From Candidatus Kinetoplastibacterium sorsogonicusi (GTDB taxonomy: Bacteria > Pseudomonadota > Gammaproteobacteria > Burkholderiales > Burkholderiaceae_B), in NCBI RefSeq assembly GCF_003072465.1, contig NZ_CP025628.1, positions 595,001-659,000 on the forward strand: a stretch of DNA of 64,000 nucleotides, written 5' to 3'. The stretch's first letter is position 1. Each line of letters starts with the position of its first letter. A program made the translations under genes and the position numbers. Below are positions 63,932-64,000 of the stretch, piece by piece. The notes under the pieces are model-generated. The model was not told where the DNA came from, made no database searches, and saw only the letters and a program-made list of their open reading frames with translations.

Positions 63932-64000
63932 AATTAATATAATAATATATACAACATATTATTATTTTATAGTGATTACAAATTTATGATTAAAGATGTT

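Noticed and set aside
1..64000. CRISPR array, insertion sequences, prophage or toxin-antitoxin modules
   Set aside because: No regularly spaced direct repeats, no transposase or integrase motifs, and no paired small toxin/antitoxin genes were seen on either strand.

Overview
The window is a gene-dense, extremely AT-rich bacterial chromosome segment (GC looks close to one quarter, not computed). It has short proteins full of Lys/Asn/Ile, no insertion sequence, phage or CRISPR array, and only one tRNA gene. Proteins and gene order are betaproteobacterial, of Bordetella/Alcaligenaceae type: rppH|proS, glyA..ribD-ribE, tyrS|M23 peptidase..erpA-argC-rpsI-rplM, prmA..aroQ|rnb-aroE, ispB|rplU-rpmA-obgE, gpmA|rhodanese..gpsA-trmL, and an NtrYX/PlrSR-like pair beside rsmB-fmt-def. 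Many genes normally found between these neighbours are missing. The most likely source is an obligate endosymbiont of the 'Candidatus Kinetoplastibacterium' kind (symbionts of trypanosomatids), possibly one of its most AT-rich members. That is inference from gene content and composition, not a database match.

Layout. 1-5.8 kb: partial zapA, rppH, proS with a frameshifted 3' end, tolB-pal, a frameshifted ybgF/cpoB, and an alpha/beta hydrolase. 6-11.2 kb: glutamate importer gltS behind a structured leader, an orphan lipoprotein, dnaQ-rnhA, gloB and tenA. 11.2-24 kb: an ABC exporter, tRNA-Ser(GGA), ribD-ribE, glyA, tyrS, an M23 peptidase, erpA, argC, rpsI-rplM, pmbA and an esterase. 24-36 kb: gltX, nrdA-nrdB, prmA, aroQ, an RNase II-family enzyme, aroE, an empty 0.7-kb stretch, apaH and ruvX. 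36-45.3 kb: thiE, panC, ispB, rplU-rpmA-obgE, a thiF/moeB-type E1 enzyme, gpmA, a rhodanese, gpsA, trmL and a BioC-like methyltransferase. 45.3-53.6 kb: a two-component system, rsmB-fmt-def, yggS and ilvA. 53.6-60 kb: a complete cytochrome bd operon cydA-cydB-cydX-cydD-cydC, including a 30-aa cydX. 60-64 kb: kdsC, rapZ, rlpA and rsmI.

How the genes fit together. The segment keeps translation and replication functions and cell-envelope upkeep. It also keeps biosynthetic steps for cofactors and amino acids: riboflavin, thiamine, pantothenate, folate-linked one-carbon units, shikimate, arginine and isoleucine. This is the profile of a nutritional symbiont that imports glutamate and respires through cytochrome bd. 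A retained membrane sensor kinase/regulator pair is unusual in so small a regulatory repertoire.

Most notable: (i) two genes broken by single frameshifts 2.3 kb apart (proS, ybgF), the first affecting an essential tRNA synthetase; (ii) long perfect inverted repeats (8-20 bp arms) in many intergenic spacers, including divergent promoter spacers; (iii) precise deletion scars in conserved operons (nrdR, accBC, lptCAB-rpoN-hpf-ptsN-hprK, grxC-secB); (iv) a nested, possibly switching leader before gltS and three repeated extended -10 elements before thiE. I found no clear new defence, mobile or biosynthetic system.
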